The notes beneath the pieces are model-generated. The model did no database searches. It worked only from the letters and a program-made list of their open reading frames with translations, and was not told the origin of the DNA. From positions 77,203 to 105,230 of the forward strand of contig MPNW01000755.1 in the NCBI GenBank assembly GCA_011800805.1: a stretch of DNA of 28,028 nucleotides. Reading direction: 5' to 3'. The DNA comes from Hirudo medicinalis. Its lineage: Eukaryota > Annelida > Clitellata > Hirudinida > Hirudinidae. Below, piece by piece: positions 10,005 through 20,587 of this stretch (within the stretch, counting starts at the first letter, position 1; every line of letters begins with the position of its first letter). Both the position numbers and the translations under genes were made by a program.

Positions 10005-10896
10005 AAACATGTTAATAAAAAGTTTTGTGCAAAAAAATTTTTAAAAACCATTAGAATTGAGCTTATTTACAAAAAAACCAATCCGGACATTTGTTGAAGA
10101 CCAAGAATGTCCGTATTGATATTAAGGTGCGATTACTCTAGCCATGTAGTTGTCCCTTCGCTCGCGTTATTATATTATTTGCATGTTTCCTTGTAAGCAT
10201 CTAACTTCGACTAGCTTCAGATCGAATTTTATATTAAAAAGAAAACTTTAAACCAACTTTCAAGAGCAAGATTCGTTATATTAGCAATTTGAAATTTCTT
10301 TCCTATAAACACCGGCGAACGTTTCCCTCAGTTAATAATGCCTGAAAAGAGAAGAGTAACAAGACAATAAGAAAAATTTGGATGTTCCCCTGCAGATCTC
10401 TCAACTTCAGACCTTCCAACTTATCAAGATGTGGCTCGGTTCATTTATAAATTGAAAGATGCTGATTGTATAAAGGATAAGCAGGATATCTTGAAAATTG
10501 TCTCGCAAGAATTGAAAAAAATCTGGATCAAATGCAACCCTAGACTCATTTTATTAAATGAAAAAAGTATATATGTCAAGTTGCTATGGTTTTTGACAAT
10601 GTCATTGCCTGGAATTCAAATAAAATAGCAAGCAACTTTTCTCTTACAAAAAAATTAATGACTAAAAACAAGATCAAGTTGTTTAATATTCTGGCTTGCT
10701 CTTGCTCTCTGCCTGTTCTGGATTGTTCTGACAGAAACATTAAATGTCCTGGATGCCCAAACTTGCACATTTATTGCAGCTGTGACATCCAATTTAAGGT
10801 TACAGATTAAATTTATATACCAAATCTTATAAAACTTTGGATAGAACATGACATTCCATTTTGATTTCTCTTCACTGTTGCGATGTCCTTGAAATG

Positions 10897-12345
10897 TTTT
10901 TTTTTTGAGCAATTTTATTTATTAACTAGGAACAACAGTAACCAACAGAACAGAAACAAAATAACTCAAGTGTCAGCCTTAAGGAAACGCACGCTTCCGC
11001 TATCAGACTGACCCTCATTAATACGTTACAAGTATGTACAAAAGTAAGCAAAACAGAAAAAAATACTCAAAGAATATGTACAACTTATAAGCATTTTTAA
11101 ATAACAAATAAAGAATATTAAAAGGACAGGATAGATATTGATCTTTAATTGATAATGGAATTGTAGAATATAATCTTAGACCATAGCATTGAATGGAAAA
11201 GAGTTTGAAGGTAGACTTAACAAATGAGGGACTATATTCATGTGTAATACGAAGAAAGTGGGTAGGGTTATTGTAACTATTGCTAACTATTACAATTAAA
11301 ATCATTCATATAGATAAGAAATAGCAATGGACCCAAAACAGAACCCTGAGGTACACCAAAGTCCATTACTACATCCTTCGAAAGAATGTTATTGAAAAAC
11401 ACCCTTTGACTCCTATCAGATAAATAATTAGAAAACCAATTTAATACAATGCCCCTGATACCATAATTTTCAAGTTTGTGTAATAATATGTGATGATTTA
11501 CAGTATCAAGAGACTTTTGTAAATCAATAAACAGAGTAAGAACATCACCAACATCAATAGCATCAGAAATAGCAGATTGTAACAATAATAATGGCATATA
11601 AGTAGAATGATTCTTTCTGAAACCAAATTGTGAGCTGTTTAACAAATTAAATTTGTCAAAATAGTCATAAAGTCTGTTATGCACAATTTTTTCAATAAGT
11701 TTGGAACAGTAAGGTAAAATGGATATAGGTCGATAATTATTGAAATTATTATGGTCACCAGATTTAAATAAAGGAATAACTTTAGCAGATTTTAATTCTA
11801 AAGGAATAATAAGGTGCGAAAAGAACAATTAAAGATTGAGGATAACGGTTCTGCAATCAATGATATAAATTCATGAGCAATACAAGGGTCGATGTTATCA
11901 ATACCACAGCTATGAGAAGTATTAAGAGAATGTGCAAATTTAATAATTTCCAAAGGACTAGTAGGAAGGAAGCTCATGGATTGTAACTGAGGTTGATTAA
12001 GAAAAGAATGAAATGAATCATTTATAGATGCAGAAATGTTATCAGTGATTCTCTTACCAATACTGGAAAAATGCTGATTAAATTTATTAGCAACCTCACA
12101 TGGTGAGGTAACTGATCATTATCATCAAAAAATGAAAAAGTATTATCTGTAGAACTTGTTTTATGACCTATTAAAGACTTTATTAAATTCAATGTTTTCT
12201 GCAAACTACATTTATATTCAGAGAAAAGGTTATTATAGTATGATTTCTTAGCAGCCATCTTTAATTTACTAAATCCATTTCTATAACTAATAAATGCACT
12301 TTTATTTTGTTCAGTTGGATGTTTAATAAAAGTTAAATACATCGT
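10897..12345 (-). mobile_element. CR1/L2-like LINE fragment inserted in the TIR element
   Basis: Read on the minus strand, the order is as follows. At 12342-12022 is a pre-RT segment (NPTEQ-like, then AAKKSYYNNLF). At 12000-11830 is linker sequence. At 11828-11283 is reverse transcriptase (VIPLFKSGDHNNFNNYRPIS, QFGFRKNHST, FIDLQKSLDTVNH, VPQGSVLGPLLFLIYMNDF). At 11280-11020 is a C-terminal region, and at 10897-10906 a run of ten T that equals a 3' poly(A). The endonuclease is absent (5' truncation). The FADD catalytic motif that should follow the GPLLFLIYMND block is missing, because sequence jumps there to the C-terminal part. The aspartate of the first RT motif reads FIDLQKSLD, where FxDxxKAFD is expected. 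It is defective. Confidence 0.85.
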
Positions 12346-12637
12346 TTGAATGAGAAGGACATAGCAGAAATTACTTTACCTGTTATTCAGAGGAACTGCT
12401 TCTGCCTTCAACCTGATAATTTCCTGGCTGCCCTACTTTATTCAGAGGAGGAAAATCACAGCTCTGGCTCTGGCATGAAGAAAATATTGGAGAGCAGGAC
12501 AAATCCTATATTGATTCCTAGACATGGAGAGAAGGATGGTACGAGGACAAATGTCATACCAACAATTAACTTCAATTCTCAGGAATGGTCAACGCTTATT
12601 AACTTAGAGGATGTTGATTGTTTTCAACTGCCATATG

Positions 12638-12850
12638 TTGAAGAATTCAATGATGAAGTTATTGCCAACATTGTTCAAAATAGAGGAACTCCTCCAAACA
12701 TTCCATGCCACAGTCAGACAGTTAAAAGAGCTGTTAAGCTGACNTTGAAGAATTCAATGATGAAGTTATTGCCAACATTGTTCAAAATAGAGGAACTCCT
12801 CCAAACATTCCATGCCACAGTCAGACAGTTAAAAGAGCTGTTAAGCTGAC
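12638..12850. repeat. 106-bp exact tandem duplication around a single N
   Basis: Positions 12638-12743 and 12745-12850 are identical 106-bp copies separated by one undetermined base at 12744. One copy alone keeps the reading frame of the surrounding pseudogene open to TAA 12897-12899, and the second copy breaks it. This is most simply a scaffolding overlap error rather than a biological repeat. Confidence 0.9.
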
Positions 12851-13144
12851 TTCTGATTCATCAAAGAAGGCAGTCAGTCTTAGAAAAGAAATAACCTAAT
12901 TCTTGCAGAATGGAAGAGTAGGATGGACAGGAAATGTTTTAAGACCAAAAACGACTACAATTTATCTTAGTTATTGTCAATAAACTCATATTAAGTGATT
13001 GTGGCAAAATTTTAATTAATTAAATCAAAAAAGTAGATAAGGGACTATTTTTGTATGATAAGGTCATAAATGCAGAAATGAACATTCGATTAAGATTGGA
13101 ACCTACAGCTTTGAAATTTTAAATACTATCATAATATGGCATGA

Positions 13145-13206
13145 TTTAATTACTCCAGCTTGAAGCAATTAATTTTTTTTAAAGTTATTTTTCACTGGTG
13201 CCTAAT
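13145..13206 (-). repeat. Right terminal inverted repeat core
   Basis: This is the reverse-complement partner of the left repeat: 13145-13166 pairs perfectly with 9983-10004, and 13195-13206 pairs with 9952-9963. The intervening bases differ by small indels, which suggests an old copy. Confidence 0.75.
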
Positions 13207-13278
13207 GGTGATGGCTGCGTGATACGCAAGAAGATAGAAATTTAGATGTTATTTTTTAATATATTCTGAACAGTAGCT

Positions 13279-13534
13279 TTAGATTAGTTTAGATTATTTA
13301 TGATTATAAATGATTCTATAATTCTTGCTTTTGTAGTAATATGCTCTAAATTTGAAATTGTTGATCATAAAAGCAGTAACTAGTTGCATTTATAAGTATT
13401 AATACAAATTGAAGGATCTCTTGCTACAATCGCACATTCTTCTTCGGAAGTATAGTGTAAACAGTTTTGGTTTGGGTCGGCTTTTAGTGGATGGGATTTC
13501 GGTTTCTAAAGTTTTCGAATAGGATTATTTTGCA
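13279..13534. other. TNPO3 5' flank
   Basis: This short AT-rich stretch lies between the right end of the TIR element and the TNPO3 start codon. It must hold the promoter and 5' UTR of TNPO3. I see no distinct core-promoter motif. The GC content rises slightly just before the ATG, as is usual for a 5' UTR. Confidence 0.4.
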
Positions 13535-16500
13535 ATGGAGTCTGCGCCATCATTAGAAGTTGTCACGCAAGCCTTGCAGGTGCTTTATCATGGAGAAAAT
13601 TCAGATGGAAAGGAGAAAGCATCGTTGTGGCTAGGCGAGCTTCAGAAATCTGTAAATTTGTTTTCAACTCCTCCTATGAGTACTTATATATCATAACATT
13701 TCTTTTAGAAATGAGAATTGTTTTGAAGATATGTACCTACAAACTTGAATTTGTTTTATATTGCCATTACATTGCATTGTTTATTAATATGATTTTATTT
13801 TTCAGACATTTGCATGGCAAATTGCTGACCAACTTCTACTCCTTAACTACAGTGTTGAGTCATGCTATTTTGCTGCACAAACCATGAGATCAAAGGTGAT
13901 GTGAAAAATATGATGATGTTGTTCTGCAGATTATCACTGATTTCTTTATTGGCTGAACTAGTGACTTGCAAACTTGACTTGGATCAATTTATTCATCAAA
14001 TTATTTGAATGATGTTTTCACAGGATATTATTAATAATAATTATTTTGTATAGGCAATTGATATTAGTTAATTAACCTTTCACCATACTCTTTTGTTTAT
14101 GTTTCTATTGTGATTTATAAATGTTTAAATATATAATTACACATTTCAAAGTATTATAATTTTATACATTTCAGATTCAATTTTTCTTCCATGAGTTGCC
14201 CACTTCATCTCATGAGGTTTTCCAAGAGAGCTCTTATTATTCTGTGAAATTTAAGGATATCAATACCACTTGAGTCACATGAACGCAATGGGCAAACATT
14301 AAAATATCATAACATCTTGCTGCTCTTTGTTAACTATTATTGCATGTTGAGTGTTCGATTTTCTTAATGCTTCACATATAGTTCTAGTAAGCTACTACCG
14401 AGTTGATTCAAAATATTATTTACATGTTTTGTTTCAGTCTCTGAAGAGTTCCATTCTGAACCATTGCACTAAGATAACACTTGAAACACCACAAGTTATC
14501 GTCACTCAGGTTTAATGAATCTCCATCTTTGAGTCTCAATCATAATCAAATCATTGAATTATCAGTTTGAAGAAATGATCAACCATGATTGTTAATGATT
14601 AGTTAATATGTTGAATTACTTATTAATCTGAACTTTTTTATCTTTTGTGGTTTTTTTTTACAGTTGTGCCTTGCCTTAGCAGACTTGTGCTTACAGTTAT
14701 CATCATGGGCTAATCCTGTGTTGGACCTTATCAATAGGTACACTAGCAGCTAATCTTAACTTCAAATTAATGACCTATTTTTAAAGATCACATTCCATAT
14801 ATATATTCAAGTATACCTAATGAAATAACCACATCTGCCTCAATTTAAATCACTTTGCCACTTTGGTTTTGTCTTTGAACATCATCACACAACTTTAAAA
14901 AGGAATAAATAACATCTTGTGCTTTCTGCACAATTTTCCAAAGCATTATATTATTATTGTATTATCATTTGTTCAACCTAAACAATTCCAATTTGTTGCA
15001 AATTAGTTTTCATTTTCAAAAGATTTGTTCATTAATTATAGTAATTTGTCTCTTAATTATTCTTTACTGAAGATTTGGAATGTCAGAAGCAAACTGGACC
15101 TTCCTATTAGACGTTTTAAGCTTAATTCCTGAGGAGGTGATGATGATCCTGGTAGCTATGTAATGATAATGATAAGCCCTAACAAAACAATTACAGATGG
15201 GATGTAGGTCCTTAAGACTGGGTCAGGAAAGAATCAAAGAGATCATTATCAAACTTAAAGTGGCCTCACCACTTCTTATTCAGTTTCTTGTGAGTTCAAC
15301 ATCAACTTTTTTCTATGTTTTATCTTATCATCTTGCTTTATGCAATGATGACAATGGTTGGTCATTACAGCTAATTAGATACCTTTGAAAATTTATTTTA
15401 AATTTTGCATGTAGTAATTTACTGGTTTTAGTTTTGGTTCTTGTAAAATTAAAAAAATATATCCAAAATTAATGTCTGACATTAAGAGCTCATGTTTTAG
15501 TCCAGTGTGGTGGCAGCAAAAAAAGATGATGAGAGATTCTTGAAACAAGTCATCCACTCATTGTCCAGTTGGATCAAAACATCCTCTGTTCCTTGCCAAC
15601 TTGTTATTTCCAACAATCTTCTCCAGTTGCCATTCTCTGTTCTTGTGAGTAAAGTGATATTTCAGATTTTGGCAATTATTTTGATGTTCAAATAGAGTTG
15701 ATTTAATTGTTCTTTGATGTGGCAATGTTGATAGATTTTTATCAGACTTTATTTCTTACTTTTCAGCAAAATGATAGTTCTCCAATTTCTCTTCATAAGG
15801 CTGCCTGTGACTGTATATGCAATGGGCTGCTTTGTCTTGAGGTTGATGTTTGTATATTGGTTGAATTATGTAATGCTGATGCTTATGGTACAAATAAAAT
15901 ATGGTACATACAAATTAACTTATTTTTTATATAATTTTAAAAAATATTTAGGAACATGGGTTCAGGTATAATCAACCTGAAATCTTTTTACTTTTCTATT
16001 TTACAAGCTTTTGTTTAACTTGTTCTGTGTGTCCATCAAATCTTGTAATTGATTTTTTGACCACTTCCTGATCATTATGAAATTTTCCAGAAATATGTAT
16101 TCTCAATGACAATGCAGTATTTTTCTACTTTTATACAGTGGAAGGGCTTTGTTTTAGCACAGTTAAATCAAATAATTTTGTTACAGCCATCCCTATAATT
16201 TACTCTACTTGTTAGCCAATGGGGCTTCTTGAGGCTGATATCAGCCTTTATGGAGGTCTATGGCTGGCATTTTTTAGCATGTAACCTTGCTGCATGCTCG
16301 TGACGAGTTATTCTAAGTGTAACAATGGATGTATATTTAAAAAAAAGAAATGATAAACAATGACAACCGAAAGTGCTACACAATGGAAAAGATGATTAGA
16401 AAAGGCTATACAAAATAAGGAAAAATATGCTGGATTAGACAAGGAAAGAGAACAAAGAAAAAGACAAGCGGTTCAAAACATGCAGCTCTACTAGAAAAAG

Positions 16501-19500
16501 TTTGTGAATGCCAGTTTCAGGCTAGAGCTGCAGAGGCACCTGATAAACACCAAGCAAGGTTAGTGCAAAACAGACAGAATATTGCAAAATCACGGGAACG
16601 TTTGTGGGCTGATGCTAAGACATTTAGAGCAGCTGTTAACACCTTNNNNNNNNNNNNNNNNNNNNNNNNNNNNNNNNNNNNNNNNNNNNNNNNNNNNNNN
16701 NNNNNNNNNNNNNNNNNNNNNNNNNNNNNNNNNNNNNNNNNNNNNNNNNNNNNNNNNNNNNNNNNNNNNNNNNNNNNNNNNNNNNNNNNNTGTCTGTAAG
16801 AAAAGATTCCATCCATTTATGTCATGTCATTCAAGTGCAGAAGCTTTGACATATCTTCCAGATGAATTGAAAAGATCAGAGCCACTTGATGCAAGAAACA
16901 CATTACAAGCAAGAAAATAACATCACCGCCGAAGGCATGCCGGAACAACTTGAATCCAGGTGTCATTCCAGGTGTAATTCTCCAACTTACAAAGTCTGAG
17001 CAATCTATTGTCAAGAATCACACCATTTATTAAGATCATTAAGTTCTCTGGTCTCTGGACAGTACAGATTTCATGGACAGGCTATTTGTTCAAGACATCC
17101 TTGAAGTTAGTTAGAAGTTACTGAATAAGTTACCAAGATCATCGGACAACACTGGGATAGTAGTCATGGCTGAGCATTTTGAAAATCTTGACATTACAAG
17201 AGAGTATACAATATCTTGATCTCGAATTTTTTGATACATTATGATGGCTAATAGCTAATAATCCATTATACAGAGACATAGCAATTAACAATAATGTCCA
17301 ACTCAATGATGAAGATGTTATTCTTGTTACACAAATAGAGCCACAACCTAACAATGTTGGAGAGACAACTACATTGGAATGCCTATATGCCAATTGGAGA
17401 ATTGATATCTTTACTTCAGGCTATCCTTGAATCCAGTGTGCTGCTATGGTATTAGCTAATATGGCAATAGCTACAATTCGCATTATATCAGCAATAGATC
17501 GGATTATGATTGAAGATGGTAGTACCTATGAAAGCATCGGAATACTTTCGAATGATAACCCCATCGGAAATAGAATTGACACCAATGGCTATCTAGAAGT
17601 GTGTAGCTTCAATGTCATCCAACGAGACTTTGCAATGTTCAATAACAGCTTCGGCATTGATTATGATGGGGAGTTGTCATTCTGCGGTAGTCTGCAAGAT
17701 ATTGTAAATAGACCTGGTACCTCAGGAATGATGCTAAAAAGAACTTAAGAGAGACTGTTTGAGAATCACAGTGCTTCGTGGAAGTATTTCAAATGATTTA
17801 TGTAAGTATTTCAAGTGATACATTTTTCAAAATACAAACTAAAGATCCCGGCTTAAACTCGTCTAAATTTTGACTGTCCATTTTGTAATGGACATATAAC
17901 AATTAATTATTGTTGAGTCTTTGTATGAATATTCCAACTTTATAAAACTGAACAGAAACTTTATTGGCAGCCAAAAACTTCGAAACCGATACGCGACTGA
18001 AATATATCATATCGCTAATATCTCCAAAGTACATATTCGCCTGCCTATTCGTCAAACTCGCAATCCTTATCCAACTCAAACTTCCCTGCTCCCCTGGACT
18101 GTTTCCCCAGTCCTTGTTTACTCGAATATCACTTCTCAACAATTTAAACAATGGACAAATGTAACAATAAACAAATAACAAGATTTGAAGACTAAAAAGA
18201 AAATAAATTCTATATAAAGTAAATACTAAAGTTAATACTGTATATTAAAGAATGTGGAATTGAACTTAAATGAGGATTACATGAAAAATGAGCAGACCTA
18301 ATGTATGTGGAATGGCAGACAGAATAATGATGAAAATACAAGCATTATTCATTCAGAAGTGTATGTGTGATGGAAATTATTTACAATAACAATAGTTAGC
18401 AATTATTAAGTTAGTAGTGCATGGAAATGGAAATTGTTAATAAAGAATGTAAGCCTCATAAAATCTTCCGAAAAACTTCACATTTAACGAATGAATGCAT
18501 ATAAGGCAGAGAAATTTATTATGGTGAGCCCCCATGCTTTTATTTTTAGTCAAGATAATTTTATATTACCTATGTCCTTTAATACGTCTCAGATTGAAAA
18601 AATTATTTTCTCATTTTTAGTGCATTTTTGGACTGGTGAAATTAAAGCCTGTTTTTTAAAAAGTTTTTTTATACAGTATTTAATAATTAAATACTTGGAA
18701 ATAATGACTTATCTGATCAAGTTCGTTTTTTGTTGATGACTGACAGTCAGATGAAGTTGATGCAGAAAAGAAAGAAAATTTATCTAGGATGTTGTTTGAG
18801 GGAGTGTGCGCATTGTCACCAACCTTTACGAAGCTATGTCAAACATCTCCTGATGATGTTGAAAGGTATTTTTGTTAACTGTTAATTTTAACTGTTATTA
18901 TTAATAATAATATAATTATTAAGTATATTTATATACATAATTATTATATATATACAATAATTTATAATATATTATAATAATATATAATTATTATTGCTAT
19001 CAACAGCTAAGCAATGATTAATAATTATTAATTGCTTATTTTACAGACTCATGAGCTTCAGCAGGATCTTCACTGATACATGTGAGGCTTTCTTGCCTCA
19101 CTTCCTTTCAAGTCCAAATGAGGTTTCACTCTGATTGTTTTAATGTAATCAATTGTTGGGCATATTTTTATTAAATATTTCTGGTCATTTTACCTTTGCA
19201 AATATTTTGACATACATAAATGATGTATTGTACAGGGTTTTGGCACTTTCCACCTACTAGATCTTGTGCTTTTATCAGCAAATTGCAAAAGTTTTGAGGT
19301 TTGTTAGGTTTGTTATTGCTCACTATAACATTAAACTTGTTTTGTCTGTTTATATAATCCTTCTTATGATATGCTTACATAATAATTATAATTTTTTAGT
19401 AAATAATAAATCTTACATTATCTAAAGATAATAATAAATCTAATAATCTAATCTAATAATAATAAAGATAAAGATAATTATCTTTAGATAATGTAAGATT

Positions 19501-19579
19501 TATTATTTACTAAAAAATTATAATTATTTATGAGTATAAACAGGTGGTTTCCTCACTGTTATTATTGTTGTTGTTGTTG

Positions 19580-19657
<78 letters not shown>

Positions 19658-20518
19658 ATTTGTCATGGGAGAAATATTGATCTTATTCATTTAGAAGCAA
19701 TCATTATAATTAGACCATGTAGATAGATAAGTTTGATTTGTATCCAGGTATCAAGTACATCTTTCACCTTTTGGAATCGTTTTGCCGAACTCCTCTATGA
19801 AAAGAAGGAATTGAAGGATTTACTGAGTCCATACATTTATAGACTTGTGATGGCTTTAAGGTCGCATATGCTGCTCGATCCTTCTTATGTAAGCTGATTT
19901 TATAATGAAACTTGTGAGCGATGATAACATTTGCTTAATTTTGTAGGAGACAATTCATGATTGTCCTGATGATTTTATGGAATTTAGATATGAATGTCAA
20001 GAACTGATTGCTGATGTTGCATTCATGATCAATTCTGAACATCTTTTTGTGGAGGTTGGTATTAACCTTTAATGGGCTGGTCTCATAATAATTTCAGAAT
20101 TATTCATATTTTATAATGGAATAGTTGTTTGAGTCACTCAAGCATTGTGGAGATTGTTGGCCTGAGTGTGAAGTCTGTATCTTCATCATGAGTGCCACTG
20201 CTAAGGATCTCACAGGGTGTTACTATATATTTACAATGATTGTTAATAATTAACTTCTAATCTTAAAACATTAATTCATAATAATTAAGTAATGTTTATT
20301 CACATCATGTAAATTTGCCACCAGATATATTTTTAACTTATGTCTCTAAATTAAGGTCTGACACTCAAGTTGTTGGCAAAGCACTTGAGATGATATTGAA
20401 TGCAGGAGACATGCACCAGTGTGTGAGGCATTCATGCATCAAACTCATTAAAGAGCTGAAGAACTGGATTGGTAAACACCCACAATTTATTGGTGAGCTT
20501 GTCAATAACCCAATGATA

Positions 20519-20587
<69 letters not shown>

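Larger units (their letters stand above)
10338..12899 (+). pseudogene. Decayed member of an unknown cysteine-rich protein family
   Basis: The frame begins at an ATG at 10338 (MPEKRRVTRQ, then a stop). It continues with VARFIYKLKDADCIKDKQDI and KIVSQELKKIWIKCNPRL to about 10628. A shift then leads to 10610-10895, with KLMTKNKIKLFNILACSCSL and the cysteine-rich CPGCPNLHIYCSC. After the LINE, 12345-12899 gives NEKDIAEITLPVIQRNCFCL, FLAALLYSEEE and an acidic region, ending at TAA 12897-12899. From memory, proteins with a similar N-terminal helical segment and the FDISxCxC-type cysteine cluster occur in many copies in invertebrate genomes without an assigned function. The cysteine spacing suggests metal binding, which is inference. 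Stops, a frameshift, the LINE and a 106-bp duplication make this copy non-functional. Confidence 0.6.
9882..13278. mobile_element. Terminal-inverted-repeat element with nested LINE
   Basis: The two ends of this interval are inverted copies of each other. A 22-bp block at 9983-10004 is perfectly complementary to 13145-13166. A 12-bp block at 9952-9963 matches 13195-13206. An outer 8-bp block at 9882-9889 matches 13271-13278, with diverged sequence between the blocks. Inside lies a decayed plus-strand reading frame (10338-12899) of an unknown family, split by a minus-strand LINE (10897-12345). Without the LINE the element would be about 1.95 kb. I infer a DNA transposon or a transposon-like cargo unit. 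The outer limits and target-site duplication are not resolved. Confidence 0.65.

Noticed and set aside
16517..16920. Open frames on both strands across 16646-16790
   Set aside because: They span a run of N, so their continuity is an artefact.
17903..18181. Overlapping open frames on both strands in TNPO3 intron 9
   Set aside because: Neither strand shows a recognisable family, and they overlap each other. Open frames of this length can arise by chance in a noncoding stretch.
19544..19726. 60-codon frame that is mostly poly-leucine
   Set aside because: It is the translation of the TTG/TTA microsatellite in TNPO3 intron 12 and not a gene.
20217..20355. Earlier acceptor for TNPO3 exon 16 at 20324
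   Set aside because: It would put a stop in the frame when joined to the best exon 15 donor. The acceptor at 20355 gives an ungapped fit to the family.
19559..20586. CRISPR-like regular repeats
   Set aside because: The repeats are simple trinucleotide tracts in an animal genome, with no spacer/repeat alternation.
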